Source: Thysanoteuthis rhombus (Eukaryota; Mollusca; Cephalopoda; Oegopsida; Thysanoteuthidae). From it: 64,000 nucleotides of DNA. The stretch lies in assembly GCA_963457665.1 (NCBI GenBank), contig OY735236.1, positions 42,362,642 through 42,426,641 of the forward strand, written 5' to 3'. The notes under the pieces were generated by a model that saw only the letters and a program-made list of their open reading frames with translations, was not told the origin of the DNA and made no database searches. Positions 1 through 10,899 of this stretch are shown here, piece by piece; position 1 is the stretch's first letter, and every line of letters starts with the position of its first letter. The position numbers and the translations under genes were made by a program.

Positions 1-773
1 GGTGAGAGTAAGAGAGAAATTAAAACACCGTCTCACTTGGAGTAATTATGAATTTCTATCAGTTGGCGAATAGTAGCCACAAAAAAATGTGACAATTTTA
101 GAATGAGGAAGTAATCGAACCTTCCCCTGAAAACACATAGGGTGATCTTCAAGAACTAATTTTCTAAAGACCTGCTTAGCACTCCCAAGAATACTCACAT
201 AAAGTTTCATGAGGTTATGTTGAGTGGTTTTTGCAGTAGGTTGTCACATACAGATAGACATTTTTGTAATCATAAGAAGATAATAATGTGATACTGATAC
301 AATTTTGTTGGTGTTCATTCAGTTGTAAGCCTTGCTCTACTGACAGGAAGCAGCACTTGTTCCTATTCAAATGGTAGGAACTTAATTTACTTATAAAGTC
401 TGTTTATATCAGAGATGTAAAAAAAAAAGTTACAAAATTGGTAAAATAAATTGAGAGAAAGTGACAGTTTTGAAAAATAATCTTTGTTTGAAACTTCCTA
501 TTATAATAAAATGGTCTTTATGCAAATTCACCAATGTAAAAATATGAGGTTTTTTTTTTACTAGAGTCAATGATCTATCTTAATGGTTTGTTGTTTTGTA
601 TTTATTCCTTATTCTGTGTGATTCCCCTTGTGGAGCATTTGGCTGCCACCATCCCAAACCTGCTCATTTGGTTCTGTGTGACTCCCCTAAGCAGGACTGT
701 CTTTTGCTCACTCTTGGCTGATCATTTCCACTCTGGCCTAAAAACTCTTTCCCTTCAGATTTCGGTCAACCAA
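1..773. other. AT-rich stretch, no gene recognised
   Basis: AT-rich, non-repetitive by eye. Short open frames here (for example 570-782) show no recognisable domain, codon bias or splice signals. The right end adjoins the reversed LINE fragment at 774-985, so part of 600-773 may be decayed LINE sequence that I could not match. Confidence 0.5.
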
Positions 774-985
774 TTATACTGATTTCCCACTCTCAAACCG
801 GGTTCTGATGTTCCAGGTCCCTATGTCGGTTTTACCCTTCGTTATTAAGTTTGTTTGGCAAACTGGCTTTCCATAGGCTTTCACCAACATATCAAGGGCC
901 ATTCTGAAGAAGAATCTTCCTGACCAGACATATGTTTTACAGGGTGGAATTACTTGCCCCCATGTCTTACCTTCCACCTTTAGCT
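774..985 (-). pseudogene. RTE-like LINE fragment, start of endonuclease domain
   Basis: The minus-strand frame ends with residues reading TDIGTWNIRT followed by R-F-E-S-G-K. The TWN(I/V)RT signature is the opening strand of the apurinic-type (EEP) endonuclease that begins ORF2 of RTE-clade and similar LINEs, often mis-annotated as craniofacial development protein 2-like. Seen: the motif and its position near the end of the open frame. Inferred: the copy is only a 5' piece, since the frame stops right after the motif and the catalytic E and H residues are not present. No start or promoter can be assigned. Confidence 0.6.
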
Positions 986-1427
986 AGGCTGGGGACTAGT
1001 TAGATGCCCCAAAAGAAACATATCATGGCAGAGTTATCATGGTGGTTGGTTGTAAAAAAAAATATATAATACTGACTTCTACCATTGTGGTTGAGAGTTC
1101 TTGCTTTATTCTGATATATTCAAGGGTGACAGGAAAAAATTGGGCCTGTCAAGAGTTTAGAGCTATATTTTTCAACCTTTATATACCCACCCCCTTTTAC
1201 TTGTTTCAAAGTTACAGAAATTAGAATTGTTCCCTCTCACGCACAAAAAGAAGTGTAACTTTGAATGAATATATCAGTGTAAGTATCTAAGTAATTAAAG
1301 TAAGGTCAAGATATATGGTAGTGGAAAAATTTCATCATAGAAATTTATATCATATAGCATCGTTGAGAGAATTGTTTAGTCATTTGAAAGTGGTAAAAGC
1401 AAATATACTGTATAAGTTGTGGGACTT
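986..1427. other. AT-rich stretch, nothing recognised
   Basis: No repeat partner inside the window, no splice-bounded coding segment and no RNA gene motif seen. Confidence 0.4.
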
Positions 1428-1486
1428 TTTTCCTTGGGGTGATATTTTCCTTGGGGATGATATTTTCCTTGGGGGTGATATTTTTC
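1428..1486. repeat. Short tandem repeat, 17-18 bp unit, three copies
   Basis: The core CCTTGGGG followed by TGATATTTT occurs at 1432, 1449 and 1467, giving 17 and 18 bp steps. The third copy has an extra G. This is a small minisatellite with no sign of function. Confidence 0.8.
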
Positions 1487-1559
1487 CATAAACTGCATAC
1501 AAGCCACATTGCTAGATATATTACACTATTGTCAAGATGTAATAATCGATGAGAAAATG

Positions 1560-1832
1560 GAATAAAATAAACATGAAAGACAGTAAGAGAAAGAGCTTCA
1601 ATAAGAGGGTGATATAAAGATGGAGGGAAAAAGAGCGAGAGAGTAAGTGAGCTGATAAGTAATAAACTTAGACATGCACAGAGAGAATATGATAAAGGTG
1701 AAGAGAAGAAAAGAGCTGGAGAGAGTGAGCTAAAATAGAAAGGAAGTTGATATGGATAGAAAGAAAGAGAATGAGCTAAAGAGGAAGAAAGCTGGACATA
1801 GAGAGTGAGCTAAAGATGTAGAGAGAGAAAAA
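1560..1832. repeat. Purine-rich GA tract with imperfect units
   Basis: The + strand is dominated by A and G, with recurring GAGAGTGAGCTAAA-like words near 1720, 1770 and 1805. It resembles a diverged minisatellite, and is the complement-type counterpart of the pyrimidine block at 12238-14217. No coding potential. Confidence 0.6.
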
Positions 1833-2055
1833 TGAAATACCACCCCAAATCAGTTTCCAAAATTTCAGAAAAAAAAAGTCTAGAACATTTCAATTTAGCA
1901 AAAAAGGAAGTTGAGGCAAACAAAGGTTAATAACAGATTCCATTTGGTCTGTAAGAATTGAGTCTTTCTACTTTTTTTGACCCAAAGATTTATATTTAGA
2001 CATCCAAGCATTCGTAGAGGACAATGCTCAATTGTTGAGCATGGTACCATAAAAC

Positions 2056-2306
2056 CAGTGATGGATTATCCACCAACTTGCCTCCCTACCCGACCCTGCA
2101 TTTTTTCCAAATGCTCAGATTTGCAGAGCCCAATTTAGAAAACCAAATAGTATTTGTAATATTCCAGATTTGAAAAAAAAATACAGAAACAACATCTAAA
2201 ATACTTGCGTATTCACTCAATGAAACTATTTTTCTGCTGTCAAGCCCTTTGCCTTTCTGGTCCTTTAGGCTTAAACCTACTGAGCCTAATGGTCAAACCA
2301 CCAATC
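2056..2306. mobile_element. hAT-like MITE with 8-bp target duplication
   Basis: The left end starts CAGTGATGGATTATCCACC. The right end, reverse complemented, reads GATTGGTGGTTTGACC...TTAGGCTCAG, an imperfect terminal inverted repeat. CATAAAAC lies on both sides (2048-2055 and 2307-2314), the 8 bp expected for hAT-type transposition. About 250 bp long and without an ORF, so non-autonomous. The ends resemble the element at 20646-20886. Confidence 0.6.
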
Positions 2307-2369
2307 CATAAAACATGAGGTTGTATTTGTTGTATCTTTTACTTGTAACGAATATTCATGAAAGAGAAA

Positions 2370-2765
2370 AACAAAACAGGTCTGGTTAGTCACTCAATAG
2401 AAACCATCATGTGACCAACATCTTTTAGCAGGTTGTCATGTTGGGGGTGATCACTTAAAAAATTGGAAGAATGGTTGATCAATGAATAATTTACTTCTCT
2501 CAGCTTTTGTTGTGCTGTGATCTCTAAGACAGTCTGAATTTTAAAAGAACAAGTGTGAATTCAGCATAAACTTATCAAACACCAACTAAAATCCTGGTGG
2601 GATGATTTTTTTTCTAGAAATAATGAGGAGTAAATGTTCAAATTTTCAGCCTCTTAGCTCAGGTGTGGCTTGTTCTCATTATACATACATACAGAATCAG
2701 CCAACCAGCCTAACTTAAAAACTGAAGAAACCTACGTTGGCAGTTTTGGTGATAGTTTCTTATAG
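2370..2765 (+). repeat. R1 dispersed repeat, copy 1
   Basis: Landmarks in order: CAGGTCTGGTTAGTCAC, GGGGGTGATCACTT, a GATCAATGAATAA word, CTTCTCTCAG, an AGGAGTAAATGTTCAAATTT segment, then CATACATACA and AACTGAAGAAACCTACGTTG. The same landmarks, in order or fully reversed, occur at 3175, 10900, 18742, 25200 (twice), 37930, 44890 and 56520. No ORF. Class unknown: it could be a MITE or a SINE. Confidence 0.8.
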
Positions 2766-3174
2766 CTCAGTAAAGCAAAGTAGCAATTACCATCTAGATT
2801 TTTTAGGCATTGCCAAATGGTGATGATGGTACATTAGGCTGAGTTGTTCGAGGTTTAGGTTATGGGAAGTACAGGAAACCGCAGCTTAGGAGAGGGTCGG
2901 GAGAGTGCATGTGCTGCCTCTATAATAAACTTACTGCAAAACAAATACAGAATGCTATTTATGCTTTTTGCCTTAAAAGTGAAAAAATGGCTTCAAGCAG
3001 ATTTTTGAAAAGAGGAAGATACCTTTATTTCTCACAAAGGAAGAAGATTTTTACGTAGCCATGATTGCACTTTCAAAATCTCTAATATTCAAAGGGTCAT
3101 TCATTGATATGTCTTTATGAAAATGCAGCTTTGATAGATAAAAAGCACAAAGAGAGATTTTTTAGAAACCTTAT

Positions 3175-3565
3175 CAAACTGTCAACTTAGGTTTCTTCAG
3201 TTTTCAAGCTGGTCCTGCTGGCTATATATATATGTATGGTGTACCAATGGAGTTAGAGGTCTGTGATTTCAAACATTTACTATTTATTATTTGTAGAAAA
3301 ATCATTTTTTTTTTTGTTTGAAAATTACCCCCTGAACATGTTTTTAGTGGGGATTCAGTTTGCAAAGGTGATGCTAAATTGATCTTATAATTTGTGTCTG
3401 CTCATATTTTGAAAATTCAAACTTCTATAGTGATTAAAAGTAACTTATCCATTAATCATCGCTTTTGCCAATCTTTTTAATTGATCATTCCTGATACGGC
3501 ATTCTGCCAAAAGCTGTTGGTTGCCTGATTGTTTCTCTTCAGTGACTAACCAGACTTTTTACTTG
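3175..3565 (-). repeat. R1 dispersed repeat, copy 2, reversed
   Basis: Reverse complement order of R1: CTGTCAACTTAGGTTTCTTCAG at the left, then GTACCAATGGAGTTAGAGGTC, TTTTTAATTGATCATTCC and finally GACTAACCAGACTT. It faces copy 1 across about 400 bp, so the two could pair. Confidence 0.8.
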
Positions 3566-3696
3566 ACTCTTTTCAGTTGTTTTAGAATTCAAATATTTTG
3601 CCTAATTAAATTACATACTAATGCTCGTCAGTCAGAATTAGGGGATGGGAATGTATAGCTCTCGGATCAGAATGAAACCCTGATGCTTCTCTACAC

Positions 3697-4081
3697 CAGT
3701 AGTTCTTGAACTAAGAGCTGCTGCTCAATCTTATGTTGCAATTATTTCCCAAGTGTGCCGTGTGCATTTTTCCAAATATGCAAACATTTCTGAGCCATAA
3801 ACCTATCCAGTATGGGTATTATATCTGTATTGTTCCCGTATAAACTAGTGGTTTTATCAACAGAATTTTGTGTGGTCTCAATCCTTCAAGTAATAAATGA
3901 AAGGAAAAAGAGGCGATCAGAACCTACATCAGTATGTTGATATAAAAGTTTTACTTCATTGACAACTTGAATGTTTTCATTCAATTCATTTCTTTTTTAC
4001 AGTATGTTGACTTACAGAGTTGGTGTGTCACACAAATCAAATCTTAGCGTGCCCTCATACAGTAAAGTTTGAGAGCCATGG
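3697..4081. mobile_element. Possible hAT-like MITE
   Basis: The left end CAGTAGTTCTTGAACT and the right end GTTTGAGAGCCATGG are imperfect inverted copies of the common hAT-MITE terminus (consensus CAGTGGTTCTCAAACT). No convincing target duplication was seen, so the boundaries are uncertain. Confidence 0.35.
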
Positions 4082-4087
4082 ACTAAA

Positions 4088-4677
4088 CTGTTGAATTAAA
4101 TTGCTTTCTTTTAATAAATTTTTTGTTTTAGATAAAATTTTCATTTCGACTTTGTTCATTCACATTAATATTAATTTTTGACAATTTTCTTTCGTCTTAA
4201 TTTTTTAGTTACTTTTCATCATAATTTTATTCAGGCCATCAATCTATGGCAGTGAATTAATAGCACGAGCTCTCGGTGAGATTCACACTTCAGTCCCTTT
4301 TGCCATGGGGAAACTTGGTTAAGCACTCCAGCTGTTTAAACCATGGCTCGAGCAGCTGCAGCAAAAGAGACACGAGTTTGAATCTCATCGTGAGCTTATT
4401 CTTTATTTCCCATTCGAGCAGTTAACTTGCTGGTTGACAATCTGAGCTGAGTTGTGATAAAGCAACTAAGAATTAAGATGAAAGAAAATAGCAGTCAAAA
4501 TTGATAATAATGTTTTATAATACTTCATCTAATAAAAATAATATAAGATAATTCCTTCGTGCAGTTGAATAAAATTGTTTTCTCTTAATAAATATTTATA
4601 TTTTTGTTTAAATAGAATTTTCATAAATGATTTCAAAATGGTTTTGTTCCTTGGTTTTGTTCATTTTAATTTTGACA
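4088..4677. repeat. Direct repeats flanking an R6 element
   Basis: About 95-115 bp starting at 4088 (CTGTTGAATTAAATTG) recurs at 4562-4677 (CAGTTGAATAAAATTG), both continuing through TTTTAATAAAT / CTTAATAAAT, ATTTTCAT and TTTGTTCATT. The two copies bracket the R6 inverted-repeat element, and the left copy overlaps its left arm. Confidence 0.6.
4162..4513. mobile_element. R6 MITE with long terminal inverted repeats, copy 1
   Basis: The left arm (4162-4225) contains TTTTGACAATTTTCTTTCGT and CTTAATTTTTTAGTTAC. The right arm (about 4455-4513) contains the inverse, GCAACTAAGAATTAAGATG and AAAGAAAATAGCAGTCAAAA. The interior holds a second inverted pair (GGTGAGATTCACAC against GTTTGAATCTCATCG). No ORF. 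The same terminus recurs at 55709-55925. Confidence 0.65.
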
Positions 4678-5034
4678 CAATCTTAATAGAAACAAAAACA
4701 TTTCTTGAAGAAAAATGAGTGAATTTTATAAAGAAGTGGAAATTTGCCATCAAAATGTCAATGGACCGACTTTTATGGTTATTTATTGACCACAATTTGT
4801 TTTCTATAAAGACATCTTCACACTAAAACCAAGAAACAATTGGTTTTTATGTAAATTGATTGCTAAAATCAATTGCATTGTAGTTTATAAATGTATTGCT
4901 GGGAGTATTTTTCTTTTGTAAGTTTTTAAACAAATCGAAATGTCAGTTAAAATGACTCTCAGGCAATTGCATAATTTCTGAGGTCTTAAAGCCAACATCT
5001 GCATTAAACATTCCAAATACATGAAAATAAATTT

Positions 5035-6035
5035 GTTATATTTCATATTCATTGGTCCTTTCAGATGAATAGCTTCAGTGGCTTGGAATAAGCTGATAAA
5101 AATCATTTCACAATGATACAATTTTGGGTTGAATCCATTTGTTTATAGGAAGCGGTTTAGTATGTATGATAGATAGTTATCAAACGATTATTATTGAATG
5201 GTTATTATCAAAATTTCAAGGAATTAATTCTAGTCTTTATGAAAATGTATACGTCTCTCACATACATATGCACTTGCACACACAAATGGCAAATAAATTC
5301 ACCGGCAGTGGGATACAAGACTTTTTAAAGGACCAGGGGTCAGGGATTGGTTCAGTTCTTTTTTAAGTAAGTCAATCGTACCTTCTTTTTGTGTCCATCC
5401 TATATAGAATTTAATATTCATTGGCCCTTTTGGATGATTGGCTTCAGTTGTTTGAAATAAGCTGATAAAAATCTTTCCACGATATAATGCTTCAATTCAG
5501 TGTAGAACCCTATCTATTTGTAGGAAGCCATTTATTATAATCACAGATAATTGATTTTAGTATTAATTTTTGTAATGTTCTATACATGTTTCTATCTTTC
5601 TCTCTCTCCCTACAGACACACTCGTGTACACACACAATACATTGCAAATAAAATTCCCTGTAGTTGGATGCTAGATATTTCAAAGGACATAAATTGATTG
5701 ATTTAGAACTTGTATAAGAAGCAAACTGATCTTCTACTTAGTGTCCATTCAATATAGAAGTCAATGGCAAATAAATTCACTAATAGTGGGATATTCTATT
5801 TTCTAGAGAACATGAAATGGGGGATTGGTCTTGATCTCAGGGATCCCTCCCTCTTGACCATCCCATATAGAACCCATTGGCAAATCTATAGAGCAAATAT
5901 ATCATAAAAACTTCACATTCATTGGCCTTTTTAGACGAGTGGCTTTAGTTGTTTGAAGTAAGCTGATTGAAATCATTCCATGATGCAATGCTATAATTCA
6001 GCAGTGAACTCTATTTATTTGTGTGGAACCCTATT
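5035..6035 (+). repeat. Diverged tandem array, unit about 370 bp
   Basis: A block beginning ATTCATTGG(T/C)C..TTT and continuing through GCTTCAGT, TGGAATAAGCTGATAAAAATC and ATTTGTTTATAGGAAGC occurs near 5046, 5415 and 5918. A second block, GGCAAATAAATTCAC..AGTGGGATA, occurs near 5287, 5647 (diverged) and 5765. Unit length is about 370 bp, with two full units and partial ones. The frames at 4885-5121 (-) and 5139-5366 (+) lie in the array and are spurious. Confidence 0.7.
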
Positions 6036-6059
6036 TATTTGCATATCCGAAGGAGAGGA

Positions 6060-6480
6060 GGTTCAAGTGGCATAATAGTTGGTGCCACAGGCAATGGAAC
6101 AGTGTTCAAAATCTGGCCATGGCTGTTTGCATTCACTCTACACTAATACCCTTGGGTAAAGCAGGAATCCATCTCTTCTTATCCCAGTTATATGTAAAAT
6201 AAGGCAGACTGTGCTCTCTAGCCTTGACAGGTAACTAATCAAGGGGAAGAGAAATTCTGAATTCAAAATCCGGAGCTGGAGTCCCTAAGGAGATCTGACA
6301 TTGTCTTCAGCCTTATTCTAGCAAGTCCTGCAACAACAAGATGTATGGGCCCTTGGCTTCCTCTTTGACAATATTGATGTGTGGAGAGGAGAAACTTGAA
6401 GTATGGATAACTACCTTTCTCCCATACCACCTTGCTCAGGCCTGTGCCCTGGAGAATCTGGAGCAAGACTGATGGATATC
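6060..6480 (+). repeat. R2 dispersed repeat, copy 1
   Basis: Landmarks: TTCAAAATCTGGCCATGGCT, TGCATTCACTCTACACTAAT, CAGGAATCCATCTCTTC, TAAAATAAGGCAGACTGTGC, CTCTAGCC, then a tail with GCTCAGGCCTGTGCCCTGGA. Shared in order with 9945-10385, 38885-39345, 46365-46735 and 55215-55500. No coding frame. It resembles a SINE or 3'-terminal LINE fragment, but I saw no convincing tRNA head. Confidence 0.7.
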
Positions 6481-6894
6481 ACTAATACAAAGCAGACAAG
6501 ATATCATTTGATAATTATCTTGGTTAATCCTTTAATATGAATTGGTAAACAATTTCTTCATAGATTTGACCTTTGAATCCCCCAACAAAATCAGTGAATA
6601 ACATCATGAAAAATTCTTTCCTGCTTATGACATTGGGAAAAAACGAATTATATGTTTTTATATTGTTGACTTTCTTTTCAATCCAGAATAGCTGTCTTCC
6701 GAGTTATTAACTGTTTGACCTGATGTTAGGCTCAAGCTGGGTCTGTACTTTTGCCTAAGATCAAAGTATCTGTGCACTCATTGAAAAGTGGTACACTTTA
6801 CAACAGGCTGCACATAAGCCCTACTGTCTATAGTTCTACTACTGCGACAGTCTCTCCCTGCAATCTTTATCTGCAAAGTCAAATCATTTGTGTG

Positions 6895-6897
<3 letters not shown>
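6481..6897. other. Unassigned AT-rich stretch
   Basis: No repeat partner or coding signal recognised. The frame at 6751-6996 owes its length to the adjacent AT microsatellite. Confidence 0.4.

Positions 6898-6951
<54 letters not shown>
6898..6951. repeat. (AT)n microsatellite
   Basis: Uninterrupted TA dinucleotide run of about 54 bp. Reading frames through it give runs of alternating Y and I, which is not a protein. Confidence 0.95.
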
Positions 6952-6955
<4 letters not shown>

Positions 6956-7243
6956 ACATAAGCTATTCATTAAAATCACAGCTGAAAGGGGGTTGATGCT
7001 AGATCAACATTGCTGGGGAGCCATGTTAATCTGTTTTGTTTTTCAATCCCCAAAACTGTTACATGGTTAACAACTGATGATTCAAACAAAGGAAATTTAC
7101 ATATAGTACCATAATATCAAACAGTGAAGAAAATTACATATATTACATTATCAGATATTCACAAATAATTGACTGAATTGACACAAATATTTGGCAAAAA
7201 GTGTTTTTTGGTATATTTAGTGCTTGAAGCTGCAAAGCTTTCC

Positions 7244-7246
<3 letters not shown>

Positions 7247-7285
<39 letters not shown>
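7247..7285. repeat. (AT)n microsatellite
   Basis: TA dinucleotide run following CCAGACTATATAT. Sequence on both sides (6952-7246 and 7286-7583) is unassigned, AT-rich and without coding signals. Confidence 0.95.
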
Positions 7286-7289
<4 letters not shown>

Positions 7290-7581
7290 AGGGTGTGGAT
7301 TCGCTACACTAACAAATTGTTTGTGTATTGAATCTGCATCCTATTATATGTTTCCAGCTCTATTCTATAACAACTTGACTTTCAAAATATTAAGTTGAAT
7401 GTATCGAGCACTCTATGAAATAAATCCGTCATGTTTCAGACATTGCTTTATATTATGCTATATTGCTAACCTGATCTGTACCATATGTACTATGAGATAC
7501 ATATATAGTTCATTATAAGACAAAACATTGCTGGTTGCTGATGAGTGCATTAGGCATGAAACTGGGTATATATCCTTGCAA

Positions 7582-7583
<2 letters not shown>

Positions 7584-7645
<62 letters not shown>
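7584..7645. repeat. Compound (AT)n(AC)n microsatellite
   Basis: About 50 bp of TA followed by a short ACAC run. All frames crossing it (7458-7768, both strands) are simple-sequence artefacts. Confidence 0.95.
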
Positions 7646-7647
<2 letters not shown>

Positions 7648-8329
7648 GTTTTGTTTATGTTGTATTCCTCTCCTTGCAATTTCAGGTTTTCTTAATTTCT
7701 TCCTCATTCTGAATAGACATTTAGTAATTTTTCACCATTCTATTCTCGATTACATATCCTTTCCCTGACTGAAATTCCTCCCTCGTATGCCAAGAGCATC
7801 TTTTTTTTGAGAATAGCTCTTCTAATAGAATCAAAACCTGAATATCCCGTTTGAAAACTACTTGTTACAGAACAAACTTTCTTTTTTTCATTATTTTTCA
7901 TAGAAAGACTTCTGTGTTTTCATAGCGGTATTCAACAGTGTGTTTTGAATGATGAATTGGAAAATTCTCTGATAGATCCCTCGAAAGAATTCAAAAAAAT
8001 GTTTGTTCAAACAAATTTATTGTATTGTTGACCTCTAAATACTGAATCAAACTGGCTTTCCAGAGTTCAACAGAAAAAGATGAATAATTTCTAATTCTTT
8101 GTATAAATCAAGTGCATGAATGAAATCAAAATGTTAATCCTTATAAATTTGAATTGCTATGATATCTCATCTTACAGGGAACCTTATGAACTATTGGAAA
8201 TTTTTTTTTTCATGATATGCTTGGTTTAATAGTTGAATTGTACCGCATAGTTTCCCCTCATTTTCTGCCATTTTGTCTTCTGTTCTGCATTGATTTTCAT
8301 CTCGAGAGACATTACTCTTCTGCCACTTC
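7646..8329. other. Unassigned AT-rich stretch
   Basis: No gene, RNA gene or repeat partner recognised. Confidence 0.4.
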
Positions 8330-9055
8330 TCATCCTTGGTTAACAAAAGAATCCGACCGCTCTCTTATCATCACCAACTTACAAACGCTCTCCTATCTTT
8401 GCTCGATAATGTTCATTCACGGGGATGGATCCAGGATTTTGAATATGGGTTAGGGTGGGGGTGGGGTTGGGGATGTTCTGTGCACCTCTCTGGATCCATG
8501 CCTGTTTTCCTCGCTGGTCAGAAGAATCCAACGTCTCTTTCACTATCATCAACTTGCAAATTCTTTCCAATCTTTACTGGATGATGTTCATTCATTTATT
8601 AAGAAATGGACATTGATGGTGGGGGGGGTAGTCAAGGGGGCCGGATCTCGGATATGCTCAAAATCCTTGCCCCTGCTGCTCTCCTGTCACCAACTTCCAA
8701 CTTGATGACGTTCATACTTTTATCGTCAGAAAATGGGCAAGAATCTAGGAGAGGGGAAGTCCAGGAGGATCAGACATCCCCCCCATCCCCACTCAAAATC
8801 ATGAATACGTCCCTGATGATTTCATCATCACCAACTAACCAATTCTTTCCTACATTTGCGAGATGATGTTTGTTCATTTCTTGTTAAGAAACATGTGCGA
8901 ACCCAGGAGGGGAGTTCAGGGGGTCAGGACCCACTCCTGCTCAAAATCCTGGATCCATCCTTGCTATTCTCTCATCATCACTAACTTGCCAATTCTTCCG
9001 TATCTTTACTGGATTTACGTCCATATATTTATTGTCAGGAAATGTCTATTTCTAG
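8330..9055 (+). repeat. Tandem array of about 145-bp units, five copies
   Basis: The segment (C)ATCATCACCAACTT followed by CAATTCTTTCC, TACTGGATGATGTTCATTCA and a GTTAAGAAA word starts near 8371, 8544, 8688, 8830 and 8975, steps of 173, 144, 142 and 145 bp. Each unit also carries a G-rich segment and a GGATCCAGGATTTTGA or GCTCAAAATCCTGGATCC word, the latter two being mutual reverse complements. Units are well diverged. Overlapping frames here reflect the array. Confidence 0.75.
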
Positions 9056-9194
9056 ACATTGATGTTATCTTTCATACACAATTCTCTTATTTATTAGCCC
9101 TAAATATTATCAAACTGGGAACATTTCTCCCATAACATCTGATATTCTTCAGATCAAATCGAATTGAAGGCACAGCTCCAAACTTTCAAATTCT

Positions 9195-9480
9195 TTTGCT
9201 TAATTCTGAGTTCTTGAATCATTTTTGTCTGAATTTCTGAGATGAGAAATTATCATTGTTTTACATTGATTTATTTGGACTAGTGTATACGTATTGGTTG
9301 ATATACTTACAATGTTTTGGCTGTTGTACTCTCCAGCCTTCTTCAGGTTTCTTTTGTAATAATAACCTTTTCTGAATTTCAAACCGAAACTTTCTTTCAA
9401 TCCTTGGCGGCAAATACAATATATCCTTCAACAAGGACAGAGGAATGAGAACGATCTATTCAGAATGTATAATTCTTGGA
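9195..9480. repeat. R7 dispersed repeat, copy 1
   Basis: Contains TTTGTCTGAATTTCTGAGAT, then ACAATGTTTTGGCTG, CTCCAGCCTTCTTCAGG and GGAATGAGAACGATCTA. The same words in the same order occur at 49305-49610. The GTTTCGGC...CTTCAGG combination is widespread near ends of Penelope-like elements and some SINEs. I infer a retroelement end but cannot name it. Confidence 0.6.
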
Positions 9481-9944
9481 AAATTATCAGATATTTTGTT
9501 TTTATTACTGATGAGTGCAACTCTTTTCCAAGGCAATAAAGTGATTTTTGTCATACAACTGCTGGGATATATATGTCCCGTAGATTTCTTTTAAAGGTCA
9601 ACTGGGATATTTTAATGCAGTTAGTCTGCACATTAATAGGTTAGTTTTGTAGAGGTTAAATGAGTTGGGTTTGAAAAGTTTCACCCTCCCTCAGTATCAT
9701 CATTTGAAAAATGACTTTGAGGATACTTAACTAATGTTGAAAATACTGAGCTTATGGTGACAATATTGACATTAAACATCAACTGTCTAAGCAGTAGTGA
9801 AATTGATGATTTTTTTTTCATTTGATTGAAATTGAAATTCATTATTTATACATACATAATATATATATTTATACATAAAATTATGTAGAATAATCATCTT
9901 CACAATGCATGTGTATGTGTGTCTTGAGTTACTAATACGACACT
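9481..9944. other. Unassigned AT-rich stretch
   Basis: Nothing recognised apart from short TA runs near 9855. Confidence 0.4.
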
Positions 9945-10385
9945 AATAAGCAAAAACTGCCACTCAGTATAGAGGATAGTCTTGTCTACTATGTTGAATT
10001 CAAAACCTATTTTCTTATCATTTTGCATTCATGTTGTACTAATCCCCTTGGAAAAGGCATGAATCCATTTCTTCTCTCCCTCAACTTAGTTTAAATAGCA
10101 GAACAGACTAGCCTCTCTAGTTTGCTTGGCAATCGGTCTTGGAAACAGACAATTCAGAAATAGTTGAGCCAACTTTGACTTTCTCCTGGCAGCTCCTGTA
10201 GTCAAGCTGATACCAAACATTTCACTCGGTTTTCCTTTGGACTACATCAGTGGGATGGGAGGGAGGATTCTGTTGATTGGGCATTCCAGGATCTCCATAC
10301 ACTTTACCCAGGTTAGTGCCTTGGGGAGGACACGTGTCATTTCATTGTCCAGCGAGATAGGAGGTCTTCCATTTTTCCATCAATG
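9945..10385 (+). repeat. R2 dispersed repeat, copy 2
   Basis: Shares AATTCAAAACCTATTTT, TGCATTCATGTTGTACTAAT, AAAAGGCATGAATCCATTTC, CTCCTGGCAGCTCCTGTAG, CAAGCTGATACCAAACAT, CTTTGGACTACATCAG and GCCTTGGGGAGGACACGTGT with the other R2 copies. The best preserved 3' halves are here and at 38885-39345. No ORF. Confidence 0.75.
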
Positions 10386-10899
10386 TTTCAAAAGTTTTTA
10401 TTATCAGTAATAAACCTCATCTACTTGACATCTTAATTGAAGATCTTTAGACCTCCTTTCCAATACTCTAAGCACACAACTGTCATAGTAATAACTGTTA
10501 TATTTTCATTGGCATTACTGTCTAAAATGGCTTCTTGTCTTGTAAGTCAAGTCATAGGCTGAATTTTATACTGATTAATGTTTTCTCTTTGAACTTTCTT
10601 GACATTTCTTATTCTTGGATGTACGCAGAGAAAATAATTGTAATGTGCTTTTCTCATCTTTGTAGCTGATCTTGGCATGAGCACCCCACATCCAGGCATA
10701 AGTTCCCTTCACCCTGATATGAGCATCCTACACACTTTTTCTATAAGACAGATATTGGACAAATACGTTTTGATACAATTATGAAACAATTTAAAAAATT
10801 CTTTTTTTTACATTGTTATTTCTGTTTTCCTTCTCTGCAAATCATCAGCTCAAAATATTCAAAATGTTCTCAGGACAATTGAAATCATTCTTGCTATGA
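10386..10899. other. Unassigned stretch
   Basis: No coding segment. ATGAGCA(T)CC(C/T)ACA words near 10677 and 10721 hint at a short local duplication only. Confidence 0.35.

Noticed and set aside
6751-7768. Frames encoding long Y-I-Y-I runs
   Set aside because: They are (TA)n microsatellites read through on either strand. The same applies at 27019-27604, 43425-43697, 51785-51994 and 58401-58679.
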